NCBI RefSeq assembly: GCF_910592395.1
Contig: NC_088308.1
Coordinates: forward strand, 24,381,501-24,445,500
From: Lineus longissimus
Taxonomy: Eukaryota > Nemertea > Pilidiophora > Heteronemertea > Lineidae
DNA length: 64,000 bases
Direction: 5' to 3'
The translations under genes were made by a program, and so were the position numbers. Below are positions 26,111-39,600 of this stretch, one piece after another (position 1 is the first letter of the stretch; each line of letters opens with the position of its first letter). The notes under the pieces are model-generated. The model searched no databases, had not been told where the DNA came from, and saw only the letters and a program-made list of their open reading frames with translations.

Positions 26111-27006
26111 CCAATTGGAATGAAACAGCTGGTGGGACTTGAAGGACATCAGTTAGTTTTAATGAAGAACAATGAGAGTGGACTATTTCAACATTTTAGA
26201 GATTCATTGGTCACATAATGATTAAAGATATAAAACATTCATCAAGCAATTTCAAGGACAAGGACAATGTCACAATTGCAGTCATCCCATAGAATAGGAC
26301 AGATGGCAACAGGTCATTCCAGGGACAAACGTCACATTCAGCCCTAGACTGAATCAATGTATTCATCCCGAGGACAGTTTTAGGGCAGACAGCAGAGACT
26401 TCATTGCCAAAGTCACATCCTAGATTCAATGAGGGAATGTTTGGCCGTCAGTAATTCAGTGTACAAGAAAGAATGCACTAGGACTAGAATATAAAACGTT
26501 TTCAATTTATTCTTCCTTAGAAATAACCTATATTTCTAGAAAACATAAACTAGAAGCCAAATTCCCAGGAGCTCGATTAAAGCTGCAGTGATATATCTTT
26601 GTTATATCAGTATTGATATTCCAGTAACGAGACAGAAAACCAGAATAACCAGGTCAATTTTCATTCCATAAGAGTAACAGACATGATGAGGCGATCATGA
26701 TTATCCATAATAATTGATATCACCTCAATCTCGACTTGAACAATGATTGTCTTATCACGCCTGAGCACTTATAAAAGGTCAATTGACTGACATAGATTGA
26801 CTGTTGGGCTGTTCATTTTAATGTGATTCTGAAGCCGGTGAAGGAGACAGAAGCCATTGTCGTATCCATTGAAAATTTGCTTCTCTGCGTAACATGACTA
26901 ATAAAATTGATGTTGAATTCCACACACCCAAATTCTCTTACAAAGTTCCTTATCTTCACACAATTAACAAAAGTCAATTCAAAAATCCTAATGAGCATCG
27001 TTTTCT
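26111..27006. other. Spacer and TOMM22 3' flank
   Basis: The first 300 bases look like diverged satellite units (GGACAG and GGCAGACAGCAG motifs). The rest is the likely TOMM22 3' UTR, read on the minus strand. A minus-strand AATAAA (TTTATT at 26506-26511) is a candidate poly(A) signal. Confidence 0.45.
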
Positions 27007-28073
27007 CTATCTTGCTTGACCTGGGGGTGGAGGTAAAGGCATCATTCCTGGAACACCAGCCATTCCTGGACCCTGGGCTTGTCCGGACACTGCGGCATTT
27101 GGTCCCAACAAAATCTGGAAGGAAAAATGAAATAAATCATTTCATTAATTTTTCAATGACAGACTACTATCTACCAGTACCACAATATCAATCACAGTTT
27201 TATAGGCGCACAGACATGACCGAGAAGAAGCGTGCTTACAATACTTGGGCACTGACCCAATGAAATTATCTATTATGTCTTCTTGCAGTTTCTGACTACG
27301 CATGGCAGATAAGTAAGAAAGAAAGCCAAATGAGAGATTGAGAAAAGCTATCCAGGATATCTTTGGAGGTTGCTCCCATTCAGAAAAAATAACTGAAACC
27401 AACAATAAAACAATAACTGGAGTTCTCACCTGTCTCTGTTGCTGTAATTGTTGTTCTTCCATTTGTGATCTTTCTATTTCAAACATTAGAGGTAAGACTA
27501 AGATGGTGGCTGATGACGCCAGCACCCACATTCCTGAGCGGCCATATGAATAGCTCGTCTTGATAGCTCGCTGTGTCAAGTCCAAGACGGAGGACGAAAA
27601 GTTCCTCAATGGTTTTGGAAACATCTCGGTCAAACCAATAAGTCGTTCAGCCAATGTTTCATCAATTTCCTGAAAGTAAAACGGAGTGAAATTCATAAGG
27701 TAAATTTGTGTCTAACAACACACGCACACATTATGCAGACCGAACTCCAGAGCAGGTCTTGGGCCACACAACAACTTTAGAAGCCAAGCCAAAGCCAGGG
27801 GCAGGGGGGCAATATAATTGCACAAAAACATCTGGGACAGGGCACCCTGTACCCTTCGATCAGGATTAGATCAAGTCATTGAACAAAAAATTCTGCATTT
27901 GACTCAGAAATTAGATAGGTAAAAACAAATTTCACCAGGACATTATCTTCCAAGGAGATAATTTCCTGTTTACACCAGCTATGATCATTATACAATTTAC
28001 AAACCTCATCATCTTCTTCCTCTCCCCCAGTTGAAAGTACCAATTTAGGGTCTTTTTCGCCAGTGGTTGCCAT
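27007..28073 (-). CDS. TOMM22: TOM22, mitochondrial import receptor subunit
   Basis: Central receptor and organiser of the outer-membrane TOM complex, which hands presequence proteins from TOM20 to the TOM40 pore. Exons on the minus strand are 28073-28005, 27669-27430 and 27114-27007, all GT-AG and phase 0, giving 138 residues (human about 142). The N-terminus (MATTGEKDPK...) is acidic, with GGEEEDDE before the first junction, as expected for the cytosolic receptor domain. Next comes the family signature DETLAERLIGLTEMFP, then a single TM segment (SGMWVLASSATILVLPLMFE) with the conserved proline, then the QMEEQQLQQQRQ stretch. The last exon begins ILLGPNAAVSG and ends in a proline/glycine-rich intermembrane-space tail. 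I used the ATG at 28071-28073 rather than the in-frame ATG 12 bases upstream because it fits the family N-terminus better. Confidence 0.95.
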
Positions 28074-28543
28074 TGCAGCCTGCACAATCGATGATTTTCC
28101 TATAACTTCGCGATGTTTTTTGATAAAAAGAGGTGTTTAGAATGAAAATATTTCACATGGAGAACTGTACATGAGGAAATGTGTAGCGCATGTACAGCGG
28201 AGAAATCTGATTGGTTGATTTAGCAAGAAGAGAAATTTTAGAGTAAAATATATAGACAAGTCAGACTACAATCTTTGCGAAAGTACATTTTTAAGGAAGT
28301 ATGCTCATATTTTACACATCTTACACTCTTTGTTATAATTAGAATTATCAAAGAGATGTTGATAGGGCTAGAATCACGCTATTTGAATAGTTACTAAGGG
28401 TCGAAATAGCACCATATTCCTGTATTCCTGATGTTACTTCAGTCAAATAGCTGTTCATGAAAATTCTGAATGTCATTTTTCATATTTTGATTTTATTATT
28501 TCCCAATTAAATCTACGATTTACGTGATCTATGAATATACGAA
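28074..28543. promoter_or_regulatory. Head-to-head promoter region TOMM22 / DESI
   Basis: Only 470 bases separate the two divergent start codons. The region is AT-rich and contains an inverted CCAAT box (ATTGG at 28210-28214). No TATA box is clear for either side. A shared bidirectional promoter is likely from the spacing alone. Confidence 0.5.
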
Positions 28544-31500
28544 ATGTCTTATCCTGTTAAAGTGCACATTTATGACCTTTCTAAAGGTCTTGCGAAGTCA
28601 ATGTCAATGAGAATTTTGGGTAAAATTTGTCGGCATCATTTTTACACGCTATCACTAGTGACTAGACCTATAGTTAGTATCAGTTCACTGTGATTGTAAG
28701 ACTGTTCAGTTGAGTTAGTATTAACTAGTAATAGGACACTATAGTTTCTTTACTGCCTGTACACAGATCATCTTTCATGGTTTTGTTTCATTCCAGGTAA
28801 ACAATTGGAAGGTATATGGCACACTGGAATCCTAGTTTATGATGAAGAATACTACTTTGGAGGTGGGGGAATTGAAAGCTGCCCTCCAGTAAGTACCAAC
28901 TAAGTAGGACTACATGCAACACACAGACGCACATAGAGGCCCTCACACCAGGCAGAGGAAGCCACTGAAGGCCACAACAAACAAATATTGAAATATTGAT
29001 TTGATAAGAATGCCATGTAGTCTTTACTGACTTACTGATTGCAAGCATAGATGATAGTTTACAAAAATGTGATATTGGTTCTTCCTTTTAGGTCTGGTAT
29101 TGATTTGTTCGATTTTAATCTTGACATTTTCTGATGTTTTCCTTCTCCTTACACTTACAGTGTGGCACTATTCTCGGAGAACCAGATGAAGCAGTAGATC
29201 TTGGGGATACACAAGTACCACAAGAACTATTTTGGGAATACCTGACAGCTTTGTCTTCAGAAAGATTTAGGTACAAACTTTAATATCTGAATGCACTATC
29301 ACTTATTTTAACGCCGGTGAAAAGATCTGAACAGCACCTAAAGCCAAAAAATTAGTGTGTCCCAAAATATGAATGTCTGTGAGTGTGAGGGATCACAACT
29401 GTGGTAAAAAAGACTTAAGTTTCAAAACATACAAAATGGCTGTTACATTGAATACAAGTAGCATCTAAAGCTGGCTCATTTTGAATGATCTCTAGATCTA
29501 CTTTTACATTACAGGCCAGAGACTTACAATCTTTTCGACCACAACTGTAACAATTTTAGTTCTGAAATAGCCATGTTTTTAACTGGACAAGATATACCTG
29601 CAAAGATTCTTGATTTACCAAAGGAAGTTGGAGATACGTAAGTTCAATTTGATCTGGAATTATAACTCTAATTTCTGGAAGCATATTTCCCTGCTTACCT
29701 TTGCTTAATGAATGAAAAGCAGGGCAAGTTGGTTTTGTTCCATAAAGAGACATTACTGTAATTTGCATGAAGTGTCAATGTTTCACTGTAAGCTCCAATG
29801 ATTAAGTGCTGCATGTACATATTGCAAGTGATTTGGAGACATTGAAAAAAAGGTATTTATATGTACTTTATCCTCACTGCCATGAAATATTTGCTGTGAT
29901 ATTCATGCTCCTAGTACTATTTTTGTACTCCTTTAGTGTATCCTATGTTTTGAAATGTATGGCAATATATTTTTATCATTTTTCAGGCCCCTTGGTGGGC
30001 TCGTGAGAAGTCTCATGGAGTCGATGGGTCCTAAAGGCGGCAATACTGTCTTCCAACTTCCACATACTCGAGGTGCTACCAATGTGTCAGCTGCAAATGA
30101 AAGGCCAAATGAGGCCACAAACAATGCTGCTCAATATTCTATCAGTGAGAAGGCTGAAGTCGGCAAAGGGGGAACAAACTTCATTATCTACCCCATATCC
30201 CCAGTAAGTGTAATCAAATACCTCATATAGATTGAAGTGGAAGACCTTTTTGAGAGTGACCTTCTCTATTAGCATCAGGAAGCAGTCCAACTGTGGTAAC
30301 TGGTTGAGGTTAATCACATTTGTGATTTAATCCACTTCTCTACTTCAACAACTTCAAAATAAAATGACCTTTTCTTTGCGTTTAGACCAGTGATGTCTAC
30401 AAGGAGTTCAGAGAAAACCTAGCATCAGTTGCTACCCCAAGAGATTTAGAAACCTTGGATGAATTTGACGAATATCTGTCAAAAGATCCTAAAGATCTCA
30501 AGTGGTCAGTGGGCCTGGAACACATCAGGGTATTAGGTTAGTATTACTAATATCAAGAATATTCAACTTTGCAGTCTTAGATTAACAGCTACGAATCAGT
30601 TTCCTCTTATTCTTAGTTCACTTCCATTTCCTGTGATAAGTAAGGAATAGCACAAGAATAATACAAAATATGCTTTCCTGCTTCTACTCTGGATGCTACT
30701 TGTAGACGAGAGGTGTCTAGTATTAGGAAAGAGTCTATGTATGTTTCATATTTATGTTTATCATGTTTATATCCAATTTACTATCAGGTCACTATCTGTC
30801 GACATGCTCCTCAAAATTGTTGACGGGATGCCTCTCTTGCCTGATTGGAATGCTACGATATGGCTGCCAGAGGAGTGACGTGCAGCATATACTCACCCGA
30901 GACCCAGACCACAACATCATGAAAACCTTCCTTCTCCTCTCCTACTTTCAACCCTCCGTTCAAGTTGAAGTAGGAAAATTGGTAAGATTATAATAGGGGA
31001 TAACACTGGCATTGTGGTTTGTGCACCAGGCTCATAATCGGAAGGTTGTGGGTTTGACTCTGGGAAGGATCGCCATTTTTTTATCTTTGTGTCCTTGAGC
31101 GAGACACTCATCTGATTTTAGTACATGTAGCCTTGTTGAATCCTGGGTCTTTCCCAGTTTAGACTTCAACATACTTAGCCTGACCCAGTCTCTGTGACTG
31201 TGCCAAAGTCAACATTAATTTTCCATCAATTTCATTTTAGCTTGCTGACTGCTGTGCCAACAAGATTTGCTGTGACTGGTTGCTAAGAAACACTGCATGG
31301 CCTATTCCACCAAAGCAGACATGTAACTGTGATGTGACAACATCCTCGTACAATGAACTATTGAAAAATGGGACAACACGGTCTACTGGTGGTGCTGTTA
31401 TCAACAATCTATCTCTTCAAGAGGTTGGTAAAAAATGTTATTTGGACACTTTTACATTTCTTGCATTGATCTGTTTGGATTTCTTACATTTTTCTGTCTG

Positions 31501-32505
31501 GATGAACTCAAGTTGTGCTATGATCCCTGGATGTAGTTAGACATGTATGCCAGGAGGACACCTCACTATCCAGAACTGCTCATTTAATCCCAAATTGGAG
31601 ATTTTCATTTAAGTAATTGGCACTCTGCATTTTTCCTTCATATGATACCAAATAGATACCTGTTTTGTTTCAGCTTCCAGAGAATTTCTGCATCACACTT
31701 GCCCAAGATGTGATCTTAATGTTGAGCCAAGAATTGGATGATGATATCGGTGGGTAAATTCAGATTGATTCATCATACTTTAAGTTGATTAACCACCCAG
31801 TTTCTGAAATCAATTACTGTGTTGTCATGTTTTACACAAAATTCCTGTGTCCTCTGAAGAAAGAGTTAGAAGGGTGAGCTCTACATGCATAAAAAGTTAT
31901 GTTCCTATGGCATTCCTCAGGTAATTAGCGTCTGTGAAGTACAAATGCTATCTAGAATTGATAAATACTATCTTTATTGATCCTTGGTGTTATTTTGGGA
32001 TAATGACATCCAATTATCTTTGTAATACTGTGCAATGACTCTGAATATGAAATTGTTTCAGCCACCAAATGCCTTGAAGCATTGGATAGACTCCTCCCAA
32101 AAGTGAAAAAGGTTGGTATGATTTATTACCCTTCCGTAGCAACTCATGATAATTTGAATGAGATATACACGAAGGCCACTTATAATTTCTGTGCACGGCT
32201 GGGTGAAAACTCTGCTGAAGGGTACACTGCTTTGGAGTCAAACCCTCACATTACACTAACAAAAAAATTAAATATCGGGGGTGTGATGACAGATATTGTT
32301 GTGATGTGCACTGCTTTCTACTGGGAGAGCAAATGCTGTATTCGGGCAAAACAATTACTATTCATATGACTTATATTTTCAGGAATTGTTAATCAGAATC
32401 GACATAAGGAAACTGGAAGCGAATGTTGAGAAATTTGCCAAGAGGAATGGTGAACTTAGTGCCCTCTGCCAAGATGTAGAACGAAAACTTAACTTAAAGA
32501 GTTGA
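28544..32505 (+). CDS. DESI/PPPDE-family cysteine peptidase with long C-terminal extension
   Basis: Eleven exons: 28544-28619, 28797-28888, 29161-29270, 29515-29637, 29987-30203, 30386-30536, 30788-30981, 31241-31423, 31674-31749, 32062-32111 and 32383-32505. All are GT-AG and phase-consistent, giving 464 residues. Residues 3 to about 150 are a PPPDE fold closely like DESI1, the SUMO isopeptidase: [17 protein letters not shown], then [14 protein letters not shown] with catalytic His34, and [14 protein letters not shown] with catalytic Cys104. Human DESI1 is about 168 residues, so this protein carries roughly 300 extra. These comprise a Ser/Asn-rich linker and a helical C-terminal region (about 206-464), with [21 protein letters not shown] and [15 protein letters not shown]. 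The extension resembles the ARM-like PUL domains that some PPPDE proteins carry, but I could not confirm this. The start is supported by the DESI-like N-terminus and the phase-1 junction. Confidence 0.88.
31002..31150 (+). mobile_element. tRNA-derived SINE in DESI intron
   Basis: It starts with a tRNA-like head: a CTCATAA anticodon-loop-like segment and a B-box-like GTGGGTTTGACTC. A tail with TGTCCTTGAGCGAGACACTC follows, which resembles the conserved central motif of several invertebrate and vertebrate tRNA-SINEs. It lies wholly inside the intron 30982-31240, close to the donor. Confidence 0.65.
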
Positions 32506-32714
32506 GACAGATTATCCTCCTTTTTATCGATTAGACCATTGTAGAATTACTACAATTAGGCAATTTTGATATGTATCTTATTGGTCTCTCAACAGTTACT
32601 TTGTTCAACTACAAAGTGGTTCGGCCCTAATATTGGTAATTAGGTCCAAGGGACCACAGTGTTACTTTTAAGCCAACTGATGGCTGAAAGTGTCATTTGT
32701 TTAATGCACATCAA

Positions 32715-32800
32715 GTAGACCCTCTATTAAAGCACCCTTGGGACTGAAATGTGCTGTCCTTTCCTGTACCGAGGTTGTGCTGTAGTTCAGGCAACACCTG
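32715..32800 (+). mobile_element. Fragment of the 'CTCTATTAAGGACA' element
   Basis: A degenerate copy, here GTAGACCCTCTATTAAAGC then CTTGGGACTG and GTGCTGTCC, of the interspersed element seen in better shape at 39951, 45739 and 46253. It lies in the DESI 3' UTR or just beyond. Confidence 0.5.
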
Positions 32801-33691
32801 TTTGGACACTTTTCAGACATACCATCTACTTATGTCAATATATGTTCTTTTTGAGAGGGAAATTTTAATGTAATCAGTATTTCTGCATACGTGTGTTTAT
32901 GCAAAGTTTTTCTGTGCTACAGCATTGCTCAGTATTGTGAAATGAAAAGTGCTACAGGTATTAAAATCAAATGTGATCAATCAGTGATTTAGAGAGGATA
33001 AACCCAAAATCCTCTGTCATCTATCATCTAGCAATAAGCTGTTTGAATTTCCTTTTCATGTCGGTTCCATACTTACTTTGGACGTTTCCTGTATAGATGG
33101 TACTATCTGTTAGGCCATCATATTGTAAGCCCTGATTTTGGGATTGCCTGCAGGTGGCATGCACTGCATGAATTTTACAAGTAGCTGTCCTTTGAAATGT
33201 GCATGGCCTCTGTGTGACAAGTAAAATACATGTAGATGCCTTGCAACAATGAATGCAGTCTACAGTACCCAATTCCAACCCAGGTTATAACATACTTTGG
33301 AATTTTTCTCGGACTGAGTTCTGTCCTTAGTAGCAGTTTCTCTCACCGTCACTAGATGGCAGTAATTGTCTGTAAATTTTGATTATCTCTAATTGTATAT
33401 ATCTGGGTCTAACTTATTTCTTGATTATAATTGTATTGTCAATTGTTTCATATTTTTTGTAATTTCTATTTATAGTTGGTAATGATTGTAAGTTGTTATA
33501 AGAAGTCTCCTACTAAATCTGGTCTACACTTTTTAGACCAAGAGTTCCCCCCAAAAAACTTGTCTGCTTGGAAAACGTGTTATATTGAATGGTGTTCAGA
33601 GTCACGTCTTGAAGTGAATCAGGGTCCTGCTTGTGCACACCATCAGATATTGCATTTGTAAGTTACCTTGCATAATATAGTCCATTTGTAG

Positions 33692-33697
33692 AATAAA
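33692..33697 (+). promoter_or_regulatory. Candidate poly(A) signal for the DESI gene
   Basis: A canonical AATAAA about 1.2 kb after the stop codon. A second AATAAA occurs at 33988-33993. Either could end the transcript. Confidence 0.35.
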
Positions 33698-36627
33698 TCG
33701 TCTTGTTATGTCATGAATGTTGATCTCTGTCTTGTATAAACTCAGTGTGAAGAAAGGTAACCGTTTTACCTAAAATGTGTTTATCATGAAATTTACGTTA
33801 AAAGTGCAATGGTACTCATTTTTCTACGAAGTTATGTGATTATATTATAATAGTTCAGGTGTAACATCGACTAGATTTTGGAAATATCAAAAATACATTT
33901 AGATATTCAATATTCACCATGCTATTCATAACACACATGTTGATAAACCACGTATTTGATTGCCGGTATTCAACCTCTTCGTAATGAAATAAATACATTT
34001 TTCAAGTGTAAATGAAAGTTACTTTTTTCATTTCAAACATGATGTACCAGTTGTGTAGTCATGTTAATAGTTGATGTGTACTTGGCTCATCAACTATATT
34101 GGCTTTACCAAGTACCGGTAGTAGTATTTGAAGAGTTGTCAGGACGATTGTGGTCATTACTGAGTTCCAAGACCAGTTGTATAGTAAGGTGCTTCAGACA
34201 GTAACTATGGTAGTACCTTGGTCCAGGTTCCTGGCAAAAGACATTGGGAGACTTTCACTAGGCCTGCCTTCATAGCACATCGAGAGTGCAGCTCTATCCA
34301 TTGCAAAGGGTCCCAATGATGTCTCCTGTACCCAGCACAATAGCTACTGTCATCAGCTTGGTTGTGACAGTGTCTAGGACGAGTGAAGCCGGCTGGTAAC
34401 TACTGTTCAGATCTTGAACTTTGTAGCAGCTACGTTCATCAAATTAGTTGTGACATGGTCTCTACAGGGAGACATACAAGACTTTGATTTTTCTGTTACC
34501 GCCGGGATAAGTGTCTCGGAAGGACTTTTTGAGAGTCCAATGGGAGGTTTGGGAGGCCCTCCCCCAATGCACTGGCTGAAACATGTCGAAAGGATGGGGG
34601 TTGGGGGGATGTCAAACAGGAGTATCACACTGCAGAGACTGCAGCTCTATCCATTGCAAAGGGTCCCCACAGAAACTGTTCCTCCCAGTCCCAAGTAGTA
34701 CTATACAAGGACCAAAGTATACCATGCTTGATGCGACTGATGTGATACCATAGTGAATGCGATTTCGTCATGGTGAGACTGGGACTGCTCTGGAGAAATG
34801 GCTGAAGACAACAGAATAATGACAAGTTACAATGATTTATTAATCAATCTTATGTACATTTAAGCACTGGTGCTCCAGCTTAAAAATATCACCTTGGATT
34901 ATATACATGCCATGAGCATTAAAGGGACCATCCATAAAGTGTGTACACACTGAACAACATCCTTTCATCCAGCAAACCACTCCCTCAGACACAGTCATAA
35001 ACATTAAAAATGTCTCCATCTGATGGTATGTGCATGCACATACTTGATGGATGGCCCAAGCTAAGATGCAAGCCATCAATTCCATTCCCACTAAACATTG
35101 TATTGAGGCCATCAACTTGGGCAATATTCCTCTTGACGTAATAAGACCGAGATAGGCAATAATGAAGTAACTTATACAAAAGATTTCATGGCCCCACATG
35201 GCTCTTTTTAAAAATAAACTTGATGCTTATTCGTTTAAAAAGTTAATTACTTATACCCTTTTTATCCCAAAAAATACTGCTGAGCAGGCTATATACCTAC
35301 CTTATGGATGCCTTCCATAACTAATTGCAATGCCCAACACATACATACGTGAATCCATAATATTACAATGGGAATACCGGTAAAATAAAATCCCGCAGAC
35401 CCTGTCCTTTTCAAAAAGATATCCTACCCAAGACCACACAGGCTGTTCAAAACTCCTCATTTATTTTAGCATTTCTTGATTGGTTTCCTTTAAGACCAAG
35501 ACAGCTGAAGGTGAGATCTTTGAGATCGAAACACCAGAAGAATGGCCAGTTAGGGAGAGAGGTAGAATCATCACTTAAGTGTGAACGAGGACATGTAGGA
35601 TACATCTGTATCATCCATACCTTTGATTTTGGGTTAAAGCAATTACCACGAATATATTTTCTCAATTCTCTACGTACAGCTTGTGCTCATGGAATAGCAC
35701 AGAAAACTATCCAAGCAAAACGAACGGTATGTCACAAAACCGCAACCAACTGACCGCATCATTACTAAACCGATGTTGCATGCTTAAATATTCATATAAA
35801 TAGCACAGGACGGAAGTTCCCAGTTGTTGCTATAGAGGCCAGTTAACTTCTTGTTGCTATAGAAACAGGATAGATGAAGATAGACACCAGATTCATACAC
35901 GGTATACAACGACTTTACGTTGGCCATGGTCTTACGTGCCTTTATTACAATAATATGGAAACATGTAACATTGATGCAAACCTGGGTATTGCACCATTAC
36001 ATTTTTTCTCCTGAATAATCTTCACTAACACTTTCTAAAAGCCTTGTGACTATAGCTATTTGCCTGCTGCGCTATCTGATAAATGGTTGGGGCCAGTGTG
36101 CTTACCTGTAGTCTTCTTGCAGCACTAGCTAAGGTGTCTACATATTTGTTATTGAAGAACTATAGGCCTATTTATATGTTTTCATTGGTAATGCCATTTC
36201 AGCATTAAAATTTTAGACCCTTCCCATACAATTACCTCTCTCCCATGCTCAAAATCATCATGGAAATAAAAGGGTATACAATCATCTCAGTCAAAAGGGC
36301 TCCATCACCACCATCCCTACTATTAAGCTTAAAAGCATAAGGGGTTTTGGTAAAGATGTGATAGCCAATCAGCAAGTATGATAGCAAGGGGGTTAGATCA
36401 AGACCTAATCGTAAATGAAATGCATAAAGATCTCCCCTTAAAGATACAAACATTAACAGAAACATTAGGCATCGTAACCTTGGTAACTCACAACATTAGA
36501 AATTATGATTATGTACAAACAGATGAACAATATTATATCCATGAATTGTGACATATCCTTCCCACGAAATATATACTCTCAGCTGGACAAATTTTCCTTA
36601 ATGAATGAATACAGTCTGTATTTATTC

Positions 36628-39600
36628 CTATACAAGCTCTGTTTCTGGTATCGCACCTATGTTGACATTTCCTGTTGAACAGTCACGCGGCGCTGCCTCC
36701 AACATGATCCCAGTTTCAGTTTTTTTTACCTCAAAATCTGATTTAGAAATTTTCATGATATTAGTATTGCAATTTTCCACGTAAATCACTCGGTTGAAAG
36801 CCCGCCATCGTTTGCACAACTGAACGTACATCTTGCACTGCACGTACATGAATACAAGGCCGCCGGTAAACCCAATGGCTACCACAATTAATTTTGTCCA
36901 AAATGGCCATTCCAATATCCCGGCCTTTATTTCCTCTGTTGTTCTGTCTATAAGCACATATAAGGACCAGATAACACACGTAATGGCAATAATGTGGAAC
37001 GTGACTGAACAGAAAACCTTCCGTCGCTCAATGGTTGTCATATCCAACCTTTGCCACTGAAAAGACATGAAATGTAAAGAGTTAATGAGCCTGCTGATAC
37101 ATAGCTAAACGGGCTGCTGGATTCCCTAATACTACATGTACTAGGCAACATATTATTGGATTGGGTATTACTCTTGCTGGAGGCAACCGCTGATGATAGT
37201 CTTATTTCAAAAAGCGGTTGGTATGCATCCCGTCTTACCAGGATGCCTCTGAAGTCTTTGAATATCATTTTCGGCATCCTCATTGAAAGGGAGAATATAG
37301 CTCTAGCCTGGAGGGGGGGGCTGTTTAAAGCACGTTGCTTACTGCAAATATATAATGAGCTGACACTAGCCAAGTCTGCAACATGATGCCACATAGTCTC
37401 AGCATCCAAGTTTACCTGGCAAGCACAGCTGATCTCTGTCTATGCAACCAGGTGAGACTATAATCAAGAAGATAAAGCAGCAAGGGAAAAGGCTACCCAT
37501 GGACATGATACTTCTAAGTTAGCCTAATGGCACTATGTTAGGTTGTGTTGGTGGTAACGGTTGTAAAAATCAAAGCCATTTTAATGGCCCTCATAGAAGA
37601 GTCAAAATGGCAGTCATAAAAGTTTCTCAAGGACCAACAACTGTTGAAAACAATGCTGCATAGAAGCAGCAGTTAGAAGCAGAATACATAATTGAAACTT
37701 CAACATGATTTTTTCACTTAATTGCACAGCACAGCCGTGCACAGCTGGATAGTGAGTTCATATCTTCTAATCAATATTTTTAAAGTTGTGTTGAAACTGT
37801 GCACACATTACATGCATAATTCATCATATTCCAAAGACAGTGGCATCAAATCTGAGGTTCTGATATCAAAATGATAGGGCTTACATCATAAAACCCTGAC
37901 AGTCAGGATGGGCTTAGGCTGACTAGATTTGCAGCATGGATTAAAGTTAAGAACTGGTAATAGACCACAGCCAAATCCATGCCATCAATTGCAAAAATGC
38001 TTCCTTCATTACAATATCGATTATGGAGAAATTGAGATCAATTTCAGCGCTATTGGGAGAAAAATGGTTATCCGCTGTCAATGTAGCTTGAATAGATTTT
38101 TTCTGCTGTAATTGCTAGTTTAACTCACTGTGAATGGAGCTTGAGTAGCACAGGATTAGCTTCAGAGACAAGACCACAATTGATTTTTTAAGCCTTTAAG
38201 CAGTTAAATTGTCAATGTTTGACCGCGACGCATCAAAGAATGCGTCAAGTAGTGAAACTGAAATTCGGATATGATATACGCGTTGGTCTTGCGAGTAACT
38301 GGTGCGATTTAAATTGGTGATTGACCACGGAAATTTTTTTTTAAATTGACAAGTTTGACACAAGTGGACATTTTTACCCATATCGGCCATTTTCACTCCA
38401 AATTTGAACCACCCCCCTATGGCCAGGTTGTCGAAATTCAAAATTATTTTTTTTACCAAACAATTTATTTATATCTGTAGACTTGCCACAGCAAATATTT
38501 TTTCAATACCTCTCCAAATATGTACTTGAGAGTAAAAAACATGCACTCGTCTAATAGATAGGCCTGGACCCTCCAACCTATGAATATTGATTAGTGGTCT
38601 TGTCTCTTCAACCTCCCATATCACTCGGTGCAAATAAGAAATATGCTATCAGTATAAGCATTAGGAAAAAGTCAGAGGCTAAATGCAACAGTGACTAAGA
38701 ATGTTTGCAATGTTTAAAAGCGGTTTATCGCTAGTGCGGGATACAGTCAAGATCTTGCTGGCATGACAACACATCACTTTATTTGAATTATACTGCACTG
38801 GGCTTACTTGGCGTTACCAAGGCAACCTTAAGGTTGTGACTTATACAAATGCTGCAGAGGAAATCATCGTGAAGAAACACAGATGCTGAGCTCCATGTCA
38901 TTAATTTCAGTCTGTTCGTAAAACTAAGCTATTACTCTTGAGTAGCATCGGACTAAATATTATTGCTAAAAGCTCTATAATGTATAAGCCTAAGCCTAAT
39001 AGATTTAGGCACAAAAAAGAAATTGTCTAGTGTTTCTCAAAGGATGGCTTTGATGTTAGCCGAGAACTTAAAACACAGTCCACAGAAGCATGGAAATGAA
39101 GAAATTCACAAGAAAGGCATACTTCCCAGCTACATCAGAGCCAAGTTCTAAAAATATAGCAAGTCGGGAGGTTCCTTTTGTGACACTGTGGAATACTTAC
39201 TTTTCTAAATGGTTTGACTTTTGTCTTCATCATAAATCCATATTTACAAAGTTCACATGATTTAGTGTCTGCACTTTTTATCCATTGTTGTAAGCACGCT
39301 TGGTGCACATATTTTAGACTCCCCGCACACATACATGGAGAGATAAGGGGAAGGTCCGGTTCGGCCTCGCAGTGACATATTCGACAAATATCCATGGAAT
39401 TGGACGATGTTGAAAGGGTGGAGTCACATCTATCTGGAGCCATCGTTGCAGGTGGAGTCGGAGAGTTTGGATGTAGCGTCTCCTGAAATATATAAAAATA
39501 TGTCATTTTGAGAAAACAATGCAGGCAAAAGAAAAAATGTAGAGCTATTTGTGGATACTCTGAAAAGATATTCTTTCAGTGTTCCGTTAAGAGTGCTAAA

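Larger units (their letters stand above)
32506..36627. other. Intergenic region between DESI and MARCHF 3' ends
   Basis: This contains the 3' UTRs of two convergent genes. No further coding exon was recognised. It holds a degenerate foldback-type element at 32715-32800 and a 27-bp direct repeat (34288-34314 and 34641-34667) inside a possible inverted-end element. Confidence 0.55.

Noticed and set aside
30693-30878. Alternative frame over the seventh DESI exon
   Set aside because: It hits a stop before the donor. The other frame is phase-consistent with both neighbouring exons.
30917-31111. Minus-strand open frame of 64 codons
   Set aside because: It overlaps the tRNA-derived SINE; peptides with [13 protein letters not shown]-like runs are a usual artefact of such elements.
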